Below, piece by piece: positions 8,392 to 17,132 of a DNA stretch of 64,000 nucleotides. The stretch spans positions 17,266 to 81,265 of the forward strand of contig DAFJ01000085.1 in the NCBI GenBank assembly GCA_002497905.1, written 5' to 3'. The notes under the pieces are model-generated. The model searched no databases, was not told where the DNA came from, and worked only from the letters and a program-made list of their open reading frames with translations. This DNA is from Euryarchaeota archaeon UBA251. Lineage in GTDB: Archaea; Thermoplasmatota; Poseidoniia; Poseidoniales; Thalassarchaeaceae. A program made the translations under genes and the position numbers. The first letter of the stretch is position 1. Every line of letters starts with the position of its first letter.

Positions 8392-9696
8392 TCAGGATTC
8401 GATACACGTGACATGCACTACGTGCCAATTGTCGCCTCGACTCACTGGCACGTCAACAATGAAACCGCGCTCCCCTTCAACGCCCTTCAGGGCCTTGTTC
8501 AACCTTTTCTGAATCTTCGGATGGAGTTCAGGATCAACCTCGCAACGAAGGACTAGGTGTCCAATACCAGACCTCTCGGCCGCTCTCGCAACTGTAGGCG
8601 CATTTTCCATATCTGGGGAGCTCAATCGATGGCCGCACACTCTTCCTACAGCGACCGTGAAGGGATCGTCAAGAAGTGAATTAGGTGGAGGGGTATCGCT
8701 AACAAGGATAGGCCGGCGGAGAGATGCACGTTGCCAAATTGGATTATACTCAGGTGCATCGAAAGAGGTGAGCCATGCATCATGAAGGCGTGCCTCAACA
8801 ACAGCGGGATCTACGATTACAATCCATTGGTCGAAAGAAGGTGGCATGCCACGCTTCTCAGAGATAAAGGGTGACGTGCTCCCGGCTTCAACAGTTCGAA
8901 GGGGTGTTTTTTGACCCATCCGAATTGCTCTATGGGACGATTCGCTCGCTAAAGGTCCGACCCAGACGGAGAGGCGATCGATTCGACCTCCTCCTTGGGA
9001 AAGCCACTCCCAAGTCCTCGCTGCCCCTGGAGCTACTTCATTGAGGATCGCATCAATCTCTCCCCGTTGTTTCCTTGAAAGGCGAGGAGAAAGGTCGAGT
9101 AAAAGAGCGGGGCCACGCTCATCCTGATTCATATGCGGAACCCATGATCTGAGGAGTTCTCCGATGGGTGGAGCCATTTCATCCAAGGTGTGATTCTGTG
9201 CGTCTAAAGGACGGGCTGGATCGATATGAAGCAAGGAAACCGGAGGTGTAGAAGAAATGCCAGAATCTTCCAATGAGTCGTGATACGTTTTGAGTGCACC
9301 TTCTGCATCCACTCCATCCCCTATTAGAATACGATTAGAGATGCGTCCGGGCCCGTTACCTTTCTCCAAAAGGCGGTTCATATTCGCAGCAGCAAACTTT
9401 CCCGCTTCCTCATCTAATTCGATCCCGAGACCAACGCGCCCTGTCTCAAGGCACATCGCTGCTAGATGGATACCTGAACCACAAGCAGGATCGAGTAGGA
9501 CTCCTGGTAGAAATTCTGAATTTGAAATACGTATTGAACGCTCGACGGCAATAGACCAGGGGGTCGAAAGACGCCGCATCTGATCATTCATGTGAACTGC
9601 TGGCTCGCCTCTTCGCGGTGAACTGGGCTTCAAACGCCGCGTAGCCCAAGATTGAGCGCGGCCATCGCAATTGACCGCCTCATGCCCTTCGCTCAT
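8392..9696 (-). CDS. Class I SAM-dependent methyltransferase with a THUMP-like C-terminal domain
   Basis: Predicted S-adenosylmethionine-dependent methyltransferase (434 aa), substrate unknown but probably RNA. Seen: SAM motif I as LLDPACGSGIHLAAM, an acidic strand GLGIELDEEA, and HIDPARPLD, resembling the DPARR motif of THUMP-like methyltransferases. The C-terminal third (from about residue 330) has strand-rich text with GIGHLVLRCEVDPE. It lies 107 bp upstream of rps13 on the same strand, so may be read with the ribosomal operon. The first ATG is used; a later one (MNDQMRRLSTPW, about 35 codons in) also precedes the methyltransferase fold. The class is clear; the specific target is inference. 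Confidence 0.7.
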   Translation of the reverse strand: MSEGHEAVNCDGRAQSWATRRLKPSSPRRGEPAVHMNDQMRRLSTPWSIAVERSIRISNSEFLPGVLLDPACGSGIHLAAMCLETGRVGLGIELDEEAGKFAAANMNRLLEKGNGPGRISNRILIGDGVDAEGALKTYHDSLEDSGISSTPPVSLLHIDPARPLDAQNHTLDEMAPPIGELLRSWVPHMNQDERGPALLLDLSPRLSRKQRGEIDAILNEVAPGAARTWEWLSQGGGRIDRLSVWVGPLASESSHRAIRMGQKTPLRTVEAGSTSPFISEKRGMPPSFDQWIVIVDPAVVEARLHDAWLTSFDAPEYNPIWQRASLRRPILVSDTPPPNSLLDDPFTVAVGRVCGHRLSSPDMENAPTVARAAERSGIGHLVLRCEVDPELHPKIQKRLNKALKGVEGERGFIVDVPVSRGDNWHVVHVTCIES

Positions 9697-9739
9697 GGCT
9701 TTGATTCAGGGTGCCACGGTATGGGCATTTCGGGTCGAT

Positions 9740-10753
9740 TCAGATGGCTGCAAGAAGGGATAATTCCAGTTCAAACCTCAGCCATGAGTTCTCAAGTTGA
9801 TGTCCCTCACTTCCACCATAAGCAATTGGCGGGGGCAATAGAGTTGTATGTGTTGTCCCTGGTCCAAGTACACCTCGATCCTGTCCAATATCTAAACCAA
9901 GGATTGACCAAGGGAATCCATCGATGTAACATATCCAAGGTGCTCCAGTCTCACACATGGCATCGGGGCCGGCAGTTGCAGGGAGGTCCCCATCGTCTAG
10001 TTCTTCTCCTGTATCAGCGTCCCATACCGTGTAGTGAACTTGAACTCGGTCGCCTGGATCGGTGTGGACTGGTTCTGTATTTGATCCGCGCATCAAATTG
10101 ATATCCATGCCCACAACCGCATCCATCACAGTCACATGAGATGCATTGATTGTGAACGTAGTCTCATCGATATCCTCCTTCAAATCAAGCATAGCAAAGT
10201 AAGATGAATTTTCACCGATACTAGGAACCAATAGACTTGTGTCATCACTCTCTCCAAAGACGATGGACTCGTGATCTGAAGTCAGCATGAGGTCAACGGT
10301 GTTAGGTCCACGATTATGAATCACAACAACTGCACGATCGCCTTCGCCCTGATGTATCCATTCGCATTCAACCTCCCCCGGATATAGGTACTCGTCGTCT
10401 TGATCGGACAACACGTCAGGCATAACCCATGCATCATTTCGAGGTGTACAAGTATCAAACAAGAAATGGACTTCCCAAACCCAACGACCATCTTCCATGA
10501 GAACATCATCGTTGCCAGCAGCCAATGATTCATCCATACTATTGAGGAATGATACGAAGGAAAAACCAATGACGCCGCCCATGAGAAGAATGGCCACCAG
10601 TGTCACGACAGACATCACGAGTGCGACACGTGGTATCGTCATCTCATTGATGCCAATAGGTACCGTTGGATGCTCCTTCTCCTCAGAAGCATCGGCAATC
10701 CATGGGCCTGTCATCGAGTCCGGCTTCCTTCTACTGCGAATCAACCTATCCAC
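9740..10753 (-). CDS. Membrane-anchored FKBP-like protein
   Basis: Probable extracytoplasmic protein with an FKBP-type peptidyl-prolyl isomerase fold (337 aa). Seen: a short cytoplasmic N-terminus, one transmembrane anchor (about residues 40-70, ALVMSVVTLVAILLMGGVIG), a beta-rich middle region of unknown type, and a C-terminal section with the FKBP order GDRVQVHYTVWDADTGEELD, a central region ending FPWSILGLDIG, then PPIAYGGSEGHQLENSWLRF-type strand. The canonical active-site aromatic set is only partly present and there is an insert with CETGAPWICY, so catalytic activity is uncertain. In-frame ATG at 10714 is an alternative start. It lies 19 bp downstream of the large membrane protein gene. 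Confidence 0.6.
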   Translation of the reverse strand: MDRLIRSRRKPDSMTGPWIADASEEKEHPTVPIGINEMTIPRVALVMSVVTLVAILLMGGVIGFSFVSFLNSMDESLAAGNDDVLMEDGRWVWEVHFLFDTCTPRNDAWVMPDVLSDQDDEYLYPGEVECEWIHQGEGDRAVVVIHNRGPNTVDLMLTSDHESIVFGESDDTSLLVPSIGENSSYFAMLDLKEDIDETTFTINASHVTVMDAVVGMDINLMRGSNTEPVHTDPGDRVQVHYTVWDADTGEELDDGDLPATAGPDAMCETGAPWICYIDGFPWSILGLDIGQDRGVLGPGTTHTTLLPPPIAYGGSEGHQLENSWLRFELELSLLAAI

Positions 10754-10772
10754 GGAATGGGAATCACGGAGG

Positions 10773-13700
10773 CTACTCCTGGGCCATCATTGCTGCCTGG
10801 CGACTTTGAGCAAGCCATACCACTAATCCGAGTTCAATTGCGAGAACAATCAGAGCGATGAAAGCGTTCGTTGGTTCGAGTAGTTCGGACCCAATAGTGA
10901 GAATTGCCATGAGGCCAGCAAATACGAGATCTGTGGCTCCCCAAAACCGTAACATCTTGCGTAATTGAAGGATGCCCGTTAGCCAGGTAAGCGTCGAAAG
11001 TATCAGTAAAGTCGAGAGGAAAGCGATGTTCGGCAATGGTGAGATAAGGATTCCAAGAACCAACAGAATATGTGCATCAATGAGGTGAGCTGAAGTCCAA
11101 ATTCGACGAGGTTCCTGAATAGTAAACAACGTCGCTACAAATGAGGCAGAACCCATTGTCAGTAGAATATACCCAAGGTTCTCCTGAAGAATGGATACCG
11201 AGGAGGATAAAGCGAAGATAGAGATGGCGATACTAAGCACAGTGCCCATCAGAACTGCAGATTGAGTCCACTGAATCCCTCGACGAAGTCCGAGAATTGA
11301 GGCAATCAGTCCTGCAGGACCTACAGAGAGTAAGGCAATTCCAAAGGCCCAAACAACCCTTCCACCTGCACTTCGATGGTCTTCAAGACCCGCTTCACGA
11401 CGTCTTCCTTCAATCCAATCCCAAAGCAGAGCCATGCCAATAAGCACGATTTCGAGGGTTACCCATATCATTGTCCAACTGATAAACGGATGAGTATCAG
11501 ACAACACGTCTACGCTACCAAAAGAGGGAGTTCCGCCAAGAGGTATACCAAGGATTCGTGCAATGAAAAGGGTTCCGAGCAACCATTCCAAGGCGGAAGG
11601 AATTCGTTTCAGAATATCCTTTCTGCCGAAGAGTGAAACAGTGATGAGAACCAGATTCATCGCAGCCAAGATGAGAAGGAGACGCTGGTCGCTTATTGAT
11701 GCACCAACCACACTCGAACCCAATCCAACAATCACGGCAAGACCTACCATCGTGATAGCAATCGGCGATTCGATTCCAGCGATATCCGGCAGGGTCAAAT
11801 TACTTTCATTGGCTCTCCATCTAGATACAATCGTCAGTAGAATACTCTGTAATCCAATCCCGATTAATGCTAACATGAGGGCCGACGGAAAGAGAAGAGA
11901 AATAGCAAGACCAGCGACAAGCATCACTCCAAGGAAAGAGGTCACTACAACTGGACGATGATGAATATCACCAACCATCAGATCTTTAATCCCAGAGGCA
12001 TCCGATACCTTTGCTCGCTTCTTCTGTTTCTGAAGAAGTTCAACTATTCTCGGATCGATTACTCGCATACCCGAACCACTCTGTGCAACAGCTGTCTTGG
12101 CACGAGCCTCCGGTGAGAGGGCTAAGGCAGCCTCGGCAGAGGCCTCACTATTGAACATCAGAAGGTTCTGAGAGAGAGGTTCACCTGTCTCGTTTTCCGA
12201 AGAGAGTTTCTGAATTATTTCCTGCGCCTGAATCAAGGAAGACAGTTGCTTATCACGCGTGGTTACTTGTCGAATCTCTGAACGTAATTCCCCATTCACA
12301 GAGATCATCAGGCTGGATACTGCAAAGAGGAAGAGGGCCGCATACAAATGCAAAGCCGAGTGCCCCGTGAGTATGAAGGAAACTGTGATGCTTGACATTA
12401 GGAACAGCGCAGCAAAAGAGGAGCGAATGATTTCGTTAAGATGAGATATCCTTGGAAGGAATGCAAGGATAGGAATCGAAGTACAAATGAGCATTATCCA
12501 GGCAGTTCCAGCATCATCGAGTAGGAAAGGAGCTGTCATCGGGTATGCTGCAACCCGATCCATGCTGGTTCCCCAAACAAGGACTCCGAACCCGATTGTT
12601 GAGAGATTCAGTATGTGCAGATTACTCTCTTCGCTTCGACCCCGATGAGTCCAGGTCAGAGCATTAGTACTGATTAATAGAAGAACTAGCCAGTAAGCTG
12701 CCATCTCATGGCGCCAAATTAGAACATAGATTGTGAGGGCGCTCATTACCAATAGAAGACGTGGATTGCCCTGATGTCGATCGAAAGCGTCCGCTCCGAT
12801 GTGGATTCCAAGGAATACAGAAAACAAAACGAGTAGATGGCTTCCAGTCATACCATCCTCAACAGTAACTGACAACAATGCGATTAAACCAAGGATGAAA
12901 CCAAGATTCCAGACCTTCATCAAACCTGAATCTCGGAGTCGGGCTGAGACCTCTTGAGTTCCGAGGAAACGCTCAGCAAGATTCACTCCTCCATCAGGGT
13001 AATTGAGATTCACAATAAGTTGCAATAGGGCGCTTACACCAAGGAAGAAAGTGAGAGGTGTCCCATCAAATTGAACCGTTGGGAGGCCCGAAAAATCGTT
13101 TGTCACCGAGAATGTTTGTACGATTGAGGTGAGGGCTCCCATGAACAACACCCAAGTCCATGGAAGAAGGGCTGTTACTCCAGAGAGGCTTGGAGAAGTC
13201 CTCCGTACTGCAAGATAGGTTGTTGCTATCATCATCAAAAGTACCGAACTGAGAAGAAGAAGACCGCCGTCTCCTCCTTCTGTAGAAGGTCGGGATGGAA
13301 TCAGAACTGTCAGAAGAACAACAATGCTGACTGCTCCTGTCCAAAGTACCCTATCAGTAACATTGTCTTGATTCGACAAAATCAACCATGCAGCAATAAT
13401 CACTGCACCCACAGTGAATGTTCCATACGCATCAATGAATGATGGAAGTTCGAACAGGCCTGCATCGAGAATTATGAGGAGAAACGTGAGTGCGCATAAT
13501 CCTCCTCCATTAAGGGCAATAATCCTAGACGGAGGCACACCCCGAACCGTGAGGTAAGATCCGCTAAACACTGTCAACAGACCTGTGACCATTGCAAGAG
13601 CAAAGGACGAATCTTCACGATTTGCACCGATAGCCATCAACGCCCCTATTAGGCCTAGGCCTACTGAAACCGACCAAAGACCGGGGCGGCCAAGTCCGAC

Positions 13701-14699
13701 AACATTTAGCCCTGTTGAGAACCAATTTTCTGAGGCTGAAAACCGGGAAGCCATGGCTGCATTGATGGCATTTGTGAAGATCAAAAGGAGAAAAAGGACC
13801 AGGGGCGTCTCAATGGGAACAACGGTTAGCGAACCAATTTCGAAGCCATTAGTTAACGCATGCATACCAATCCAAAGATTCGAGGAAGCGATTCCGAGCG
13901 ACGCGAGGTTTCCACTTCTCCGATGAAGTGCAAGGAGTTGAAACAGAACTGATGCGCCAAAGATCATGCCAGCTACGCCAATTTCTCCTAACAACGAGCC
14001 CACAGTGGAGGAAATCGCAAGAAGAACTAGGACTGCTTGGGCTGCGATTGCATCCTCATCATAACGATAAGCAACGCCAACATTGACTCCTACCAATGCC
14101 AAAAGAAGGACACCCACGTAATTCTCACTAAGAGGGAAAAGCCCAAACAATTCCCATGACCCAAGTTCAATCGCCAAACCATAGAGTATCTTCATTGCAA
14201 TAATGAGCCAAACAATCCCGAGTTGACGCATCGCTGGACGAGGAACCCAACGCTCTCCAAGAGTAAATCCAAATCCAGCAAGAGCCATCAAACCAAGAAG
14301 GGCAAAGAGGGGGTTTTCGACGACGGTGCCGATTAGAATTGAAATCGCAGAATAAACTGTAATCATCGCGCCCATTAACGCCCAATTGAGGCGAATCTCT
14401 CCCTGGATAGCGATGTCCTCAATCAAATCCCGTTCTGGAGCAATCGGAACACTACCGTCCCGCATGACTCGCCCTGGTCCAATCCCGTCATCCTCTGCAA
14501 AAGGGTCGAGGATTTCTCCAATTGCAGCATCTTCCTCAGGCTTCTCATCAGCCTTTTCCAGCTTAGATTCTTCTTTGAACGAATCTGCGACGTCGTCCAA
14601 GAGATCTGAGATATCGATGCCTGAACCGATGCCGAATTGCCGCTCCTGCAAAAAGCGGTCCTCCTCATCAGGAGGTGTTTCCATGCCCTGTCCTACCAT
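10773..14699 (-). CDS. Very large polytopic membrane protein, function unknown
   Basis: A 1,308-aa integral membrane protein I do not recognise. Seen: an acidic soluble N-terminus of about 100 residues (DLLDDVADSFKEESK, FAEDDGIGPGR), then many closely spaced hydrophobic helices through about residue 800, a soluble helical linker at roughly 805-905 (Ala-rich SAEAALALSPEARAKTAV, basic QKQKKRAK), and a second block of helices to the end. No P-loop, transport signature or catalytic motif is evident. The helices have few charged residues, resembling large uncharacterised membrane proteins of archaea rather than a known transporter. It is transcribed away from pckA with only 31 bp between the starts. 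Confidence 0.8.
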   Translation of the reverse strand: MVGQGMETPPDEEDRFLQERQFGIGSGIDISDLLDDVADSFKEESKLEKADEKPEEDAAIGEILDPFAEDDGIGPGRVMRDGSVPIAPERDLIEDIAIQGEIRLNWALMGAMITVYSAISILIGTVVENPLFALLGLMALAGFGFTLGERWVPRPAMRQLGIVWLIIAMKILYGLAIELGSWELFGLFPLSENYVGVLLLALVGVNVGVAYRYDEDAIAAQAVLVLLAISSTVGSLLGEIGVAGMIFGASVLFQLLALHRRSGNLASLGIASSNLWIGMHALTNGFEIGSLTVVPIETPLVLFLLLIFTNAINAAMASRFSASENWFSTGLNVVGLGRPGLWSVSVGLGLIGALMAIGANREDSSFALAMVTGLLTVFSGSYLTVRGVPPSRIIALNGGGLCALTFLLIILDAGLFELPSFIDAYGTFTVGAVIIAAWLILSNQDNVTDRVLWTGAVSIVVLLTVLIPSRPSTEGGDGGLLLLSSVLLMMIATTYLAVRRTSPSLSGVTALLPWTWVLFMGALTSIVQTFSVTNDFSGLPTVQFDGTPLTFFLGVSALLQLIVNLNYPDGGVNLAERFLGTQEVSARLRDSGLMKVWNLGFILGLIALLSVTVEDGMTGSHLLVLFSVFLGIHIGADAFDRHQGNPRLLLVMSALTIYVLIWRHEMAAYWLVLLLISTNALTWTHRGRSEESNLHILNLSTIGFGVLVWGTSMDRVAAYPMTAPFLLDDAGTAWIMLICTSIPILAFLPRISHLNEIIRSSFAALFLMSSITVSFILTGHSALHLYAALFLFAVSSLMISVNGELRSEIRQVTTRDKQLSSLIQAQEIIQKLSSENETGEPLSQNLLMFNSEASAEAALALSPEARAKTAVAQSGSGMRVIDPRIVELLQKQKKRAKVSDASGIKDLMVGDIHHRPVVVTSFLGVMLVAGLAISLLFPSALMLALIGIGLQSILLTIVSRWRANESNLTLPDIAGIESPIAITMVGLAVIVGLGSSVVGASISDQRLLLILAAMNLVLITVSLFGRKDILKRIPSALEWLLGTLFIARILGIPLGGTPSFGSVDVLSDTHPFISWTMIWVTLEIVLIGMALLWDWIEGRRREAGLEDHRSAGGRVVWAFGIALLSVGPAGLIASILGLRRGIQWTQSAVLMGTVLSIAISIFALSSSVSILQENLGYILLTMGSASFVATLFTIQEPRRIWTSAHLIDAHILLVLGILISPLPNIAFLSTLLILSTLTWLTGILQLRKMLRFWGATDLVFAGLMAILTIGSELLEPTNAFIALIVLAIELGLVVWLAQSRQAAMMAQE

Positions 14700-14730
14700 T
14701 CGACTGAATTGAAGGTATCATCGATGGAAG

Positions 14731-16437
14731 GTGGAAAGAACCGAACTCCTCCATGATTCGGCCCAATCATTGAAGGATGGACTGTGGACCGGTGGGGCCA
14801 TGGTTCTGCCCCTAATGGGCACAGCAGGGGTCGTGACTGAGCCACGGCTACAGGCTATCGGCATTGAACCCGAAGGCGATGTACACTGGAATCTCGAATC
14901 CACTGACCTAATCCAGCACGCACTCCAACGAGAAGAAGGGCGCTTGACCGCACACGGTGTATTTCTTGCTGAAACCGGTGAAAGAACTGGGCGGTCACCT
15001 CACGATCGATTCATCGTCGATGAGACGCCTTTTACTGATGCAGTGTGGTGGGGTGATGTCAACCGACCGATTGAACGAGATTCCTATCTTGAACTGAAAG
15101 CGAAGGTCATCGAGCATCTCTCTTCTTCCAGCCAGTTACATGTGCAAGACCTTGCCTGTGGAGCCAATCCAAATCTAAGACTCCCTCTACGCCTCGTCAC
15201 CAATAGTGCATGGCATGCCTCCTTCGCACGAAACATGTTCCTTAGGCTGACACCTGAAGAAATTCAAACGCGTGCTTCTGAATTCACCATTCTGCATGCA
15301 CCGGATTTTGAAGCTCCAAAGAACACCCTTGGATTGAACTCGCAGGTTTTCGTCATCATTTCCTTCGCCGAGGGAATTGTGTTGATTGGTGGAACACGCT
15401 ATGCTGGAGAAATCAAAAAATCCATCTTCTCAATCATGAATCACATTCTTCCGAGTAAAGGACACCTGCCTATGCACTGTTCTGCCAATGTTGGAGATAA
15501 CGGTGACACTGCAGTATTCTTCGGCCTTTCAGGAACTGGAAAGACGACGCTTTCAGCCGACCCGCTCCGGCCTCTAATCGGGGATGATGAACACGGTTGG
15601 TCCGATGAGGGTGTATTCAACTTCGAAGGCGGATGCTATGCGAAGATGATTAGGTTGAGTGAAGAAGATGAGCCTGCAATTTTTGCTACAACACGGATGC
15701 CTGGATCAATCCTTGAAAATGTAATTCTCGATGCAGAAGGAATCCCGGATTTTAATGACGGTAAGTTAACAGAAAATACAAGAGGATCATATCCTATCGA
15801 CTTCATCGAAAATCGTATTCTTAAGAGCATGGCAGGTCATGCTCATAACGTAGTTTTCCTGACCTGTGATGCCTTCGGTGTGCTACCACCAATCGCACGT
15901 CTTAATCCGATTCAGGCCGCTTACCACTTCATCTCTGGATATACCGCAAAAGTAGCGGGTACTGAGATGGGTGTCAAAGAGCCGAAAGCAACGTTTAGTG
16001 CGTGCTTTGGGGCGCCATTCATGCCCATGCATCCAAGTGTCTATGGTGATCTCTTAACAGAGAAAATCGACGAACATGAGGCCACCTGCTGGATGTTAAA
16101 CACTGGATGGATTGCGGGAGGTTACGGTAAGAGTGACCGGATTCGAATCCGATGGACTCGAGCACTACTGAACGCAGCACTAGATGGCTCCCTCAACGAT
16201 GTTGAAATGATGATTGATCCACGATTCGGATTTGAAGTCCCTGTTGAATGTGAAGGGGTTCCTTCAGATATTCTCGATGTGCGAAGCACATGGAAAAAAC
16301 CGGAAGAATATGATGATGCAGCAGAGAATCTGGTTCAACTATTCAAGGATAATTTCGAACGTTACGAAGAGGATGCCACAACGAGTGTGATGGCTGCAGG
16401 ACCGCAATCAATGGTCGAACAGCCGGACAACTCATGA
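14731..16437 (+). CDS. pckA: Phosphoenolpyruvate carboxykinase (ATP)
   Basis: Interconverts oxaloacetate and phosphoenolpyruvate with ATP; gateway of gluconeogenesis in the cytoplasm, with enolase encoded at 56,713. Seen (568 aa): TGERTGRSPHDRFIV, WGDVNRPI, RLVTNSAWHASFARNMF, GTRYAGEIKKSIF, kinase-1a P-loop GLSGTGKTTLS near residue 265, kinase-2 LIGDDEHGW, then ENTRGSYPIDFIEN and FLTCDAFGVLPPIA, all hallmarks of the ATP-dependent family rather than the GTP-dependent form. Start is a GTG at 14731; an ATG at 14800 is possible but would trim the N-terminus. The C-terminus runs somewhat past the family core. Confidence 0.96.
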   Translation: MERTELLHDSAQSLKDGLWTGGAMVLPLMGTAGVVTEPRLQAIGIEPEGDVHWNLESTDLIQHALQREEGRLTAHGVFLAETGERTGRSPHDRFIVDETPFTDAVWWGDVNRPIERDSYLELKAKVIEHLSSSSQLHVQDLACGANPNLRLPLRLVTNSAWHASFARNMFLRLTPEEIQTRASEFTILHAPDFEAPKNTLGLNSQVFVIISFAEGIVLIGGTRYAGEIKKSIFSIMNHILPSKGHLPMHCSANVGDNGDTAVFFGLSGTGKTTLSADPLRPLIGDDEHGWSDEGVFNFEGGCYAKMIRLSEEDEPAIFATTRMPGSILENVILDAEGIPDFNDGKLTENTRGSYPIDFIENRILKSMAGHAHNVVFLTCDAFGVLPPIARLNPIQAAYHFISGYTAKVAGTEMGVKEPKATFSACFGAPFMPMHPSVYGDLLTEKIDEHEATCWMLNTGWIAGGYGKSDRIRIRWTRALLNAALDGSLNDVEMMIDPRFGFEVPVECEGVPSDILDVRSTWKKPEEYDDAAENLVQLFKDNFERYEEDATTSVMAAGPQSMVEQPDNS

Positions 16438-16460
16438 ATAATCAGCGATGTTGATGTGTC

Positions 16461-17132
16461 ATGAGAGGAGCCGATGTATCGGATCTGTTCCCGAGTCTTT
16501 CCAATGCTGAGGATGCTCCAAATTTCCCAAAAGGGCCAGTTTGGGAAATTTTGAATCCAAGTTCAAATTTTTCACTGAAATCACAGCTTGATGAAATGGT
16601 AGAAAATAAAAAAGTAAATTTTGAGAGATATAAAAAAGATGGATCAGCATTCCTAATTCATTATTCTGCAAAGGTAGGAAAAGGTGTTGTTATTGAAGGG
16701 CCAACATACATCGGGCCAAATGTTGTAATTAGGCCAGGTGCGTATATTCGTCCATATTCTTGGATTTGTGATGGTTCTGTGGTAGGACATTGTTCGGAAG
16801 TGAAACATTCAATCTTACTTCCTAATTCCAAAGCACCTCACTTCAATTATGTGGGGGATTCTATTCTTGGTTCAGGAGTCAATATAGGAGCAGGGTGCAA
16901 ACTATCCAATCTACGGAACGATGGACGGAACATCCTCATTCGCGATGGTGAAACGGGGGAATTACTCGAAGATTCAGGGTTGAGAAAGTTCGGAGCGATC
17001 CTCGGTGAAGGAGTTCAACTTGGATGTAATGTCGTGACGAACCCTGGCACAATCATGGGGAAGGAATCTGGTGCATGGCCGAACGTAACCGTGAGCGGTC
17101 TGATCAAATCCGGTCAGACGGTCAAGGAATGA
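16461..17132 (+). CDS. Left-handed beta-helix acyltransferase, GlmU C-terminal-like
   Basis: Probable sugar-nucleotide N-acetyltransferase (223 aa). Seen: hexapeptide-repeat text from about residue 65 (AKVGKGVVIEGPTYIGPNVVIRPG in part, ICDGSVVG, EVKHSILLP), then H-x-NYVGDSILGSGVNIGAG, closely matching the acetyltransferase domain of GlmU; no nucleotidyltransferase domain is present. It overlaps the phosphohexomutase gene by 4 bp (ATGA), suggesting that the pair makes an activated amino sugar such as UDP-GlcNAc (inference); the uridylyl-transfer step would need another enzyme, perhaps that at 52,229. The first half of this gene is visibly richer in A and T than its neighbours, a possible sign of transfer. 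Confidence 0.82.
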   Translation: MRGADVSDLFPSLSNAEDAPNFPKGPVWEILNPSSNFSLKSQLDEMVENKKVNFERYKKDGSAFLIHYSAKVGKGVVIEGPTYIGPNVVIRPGAYIRPYSWICDGSVVGHCSEVKHSILLPNSKAPHFNYVGDSILGSGVNIGAGCKLSNLRNDGRNILIRDGETGELLEDSGLRKFGAILGEGVQLGCNVVTNPGTIMGKESGAWPNVTVSGLIKSGQTVKE

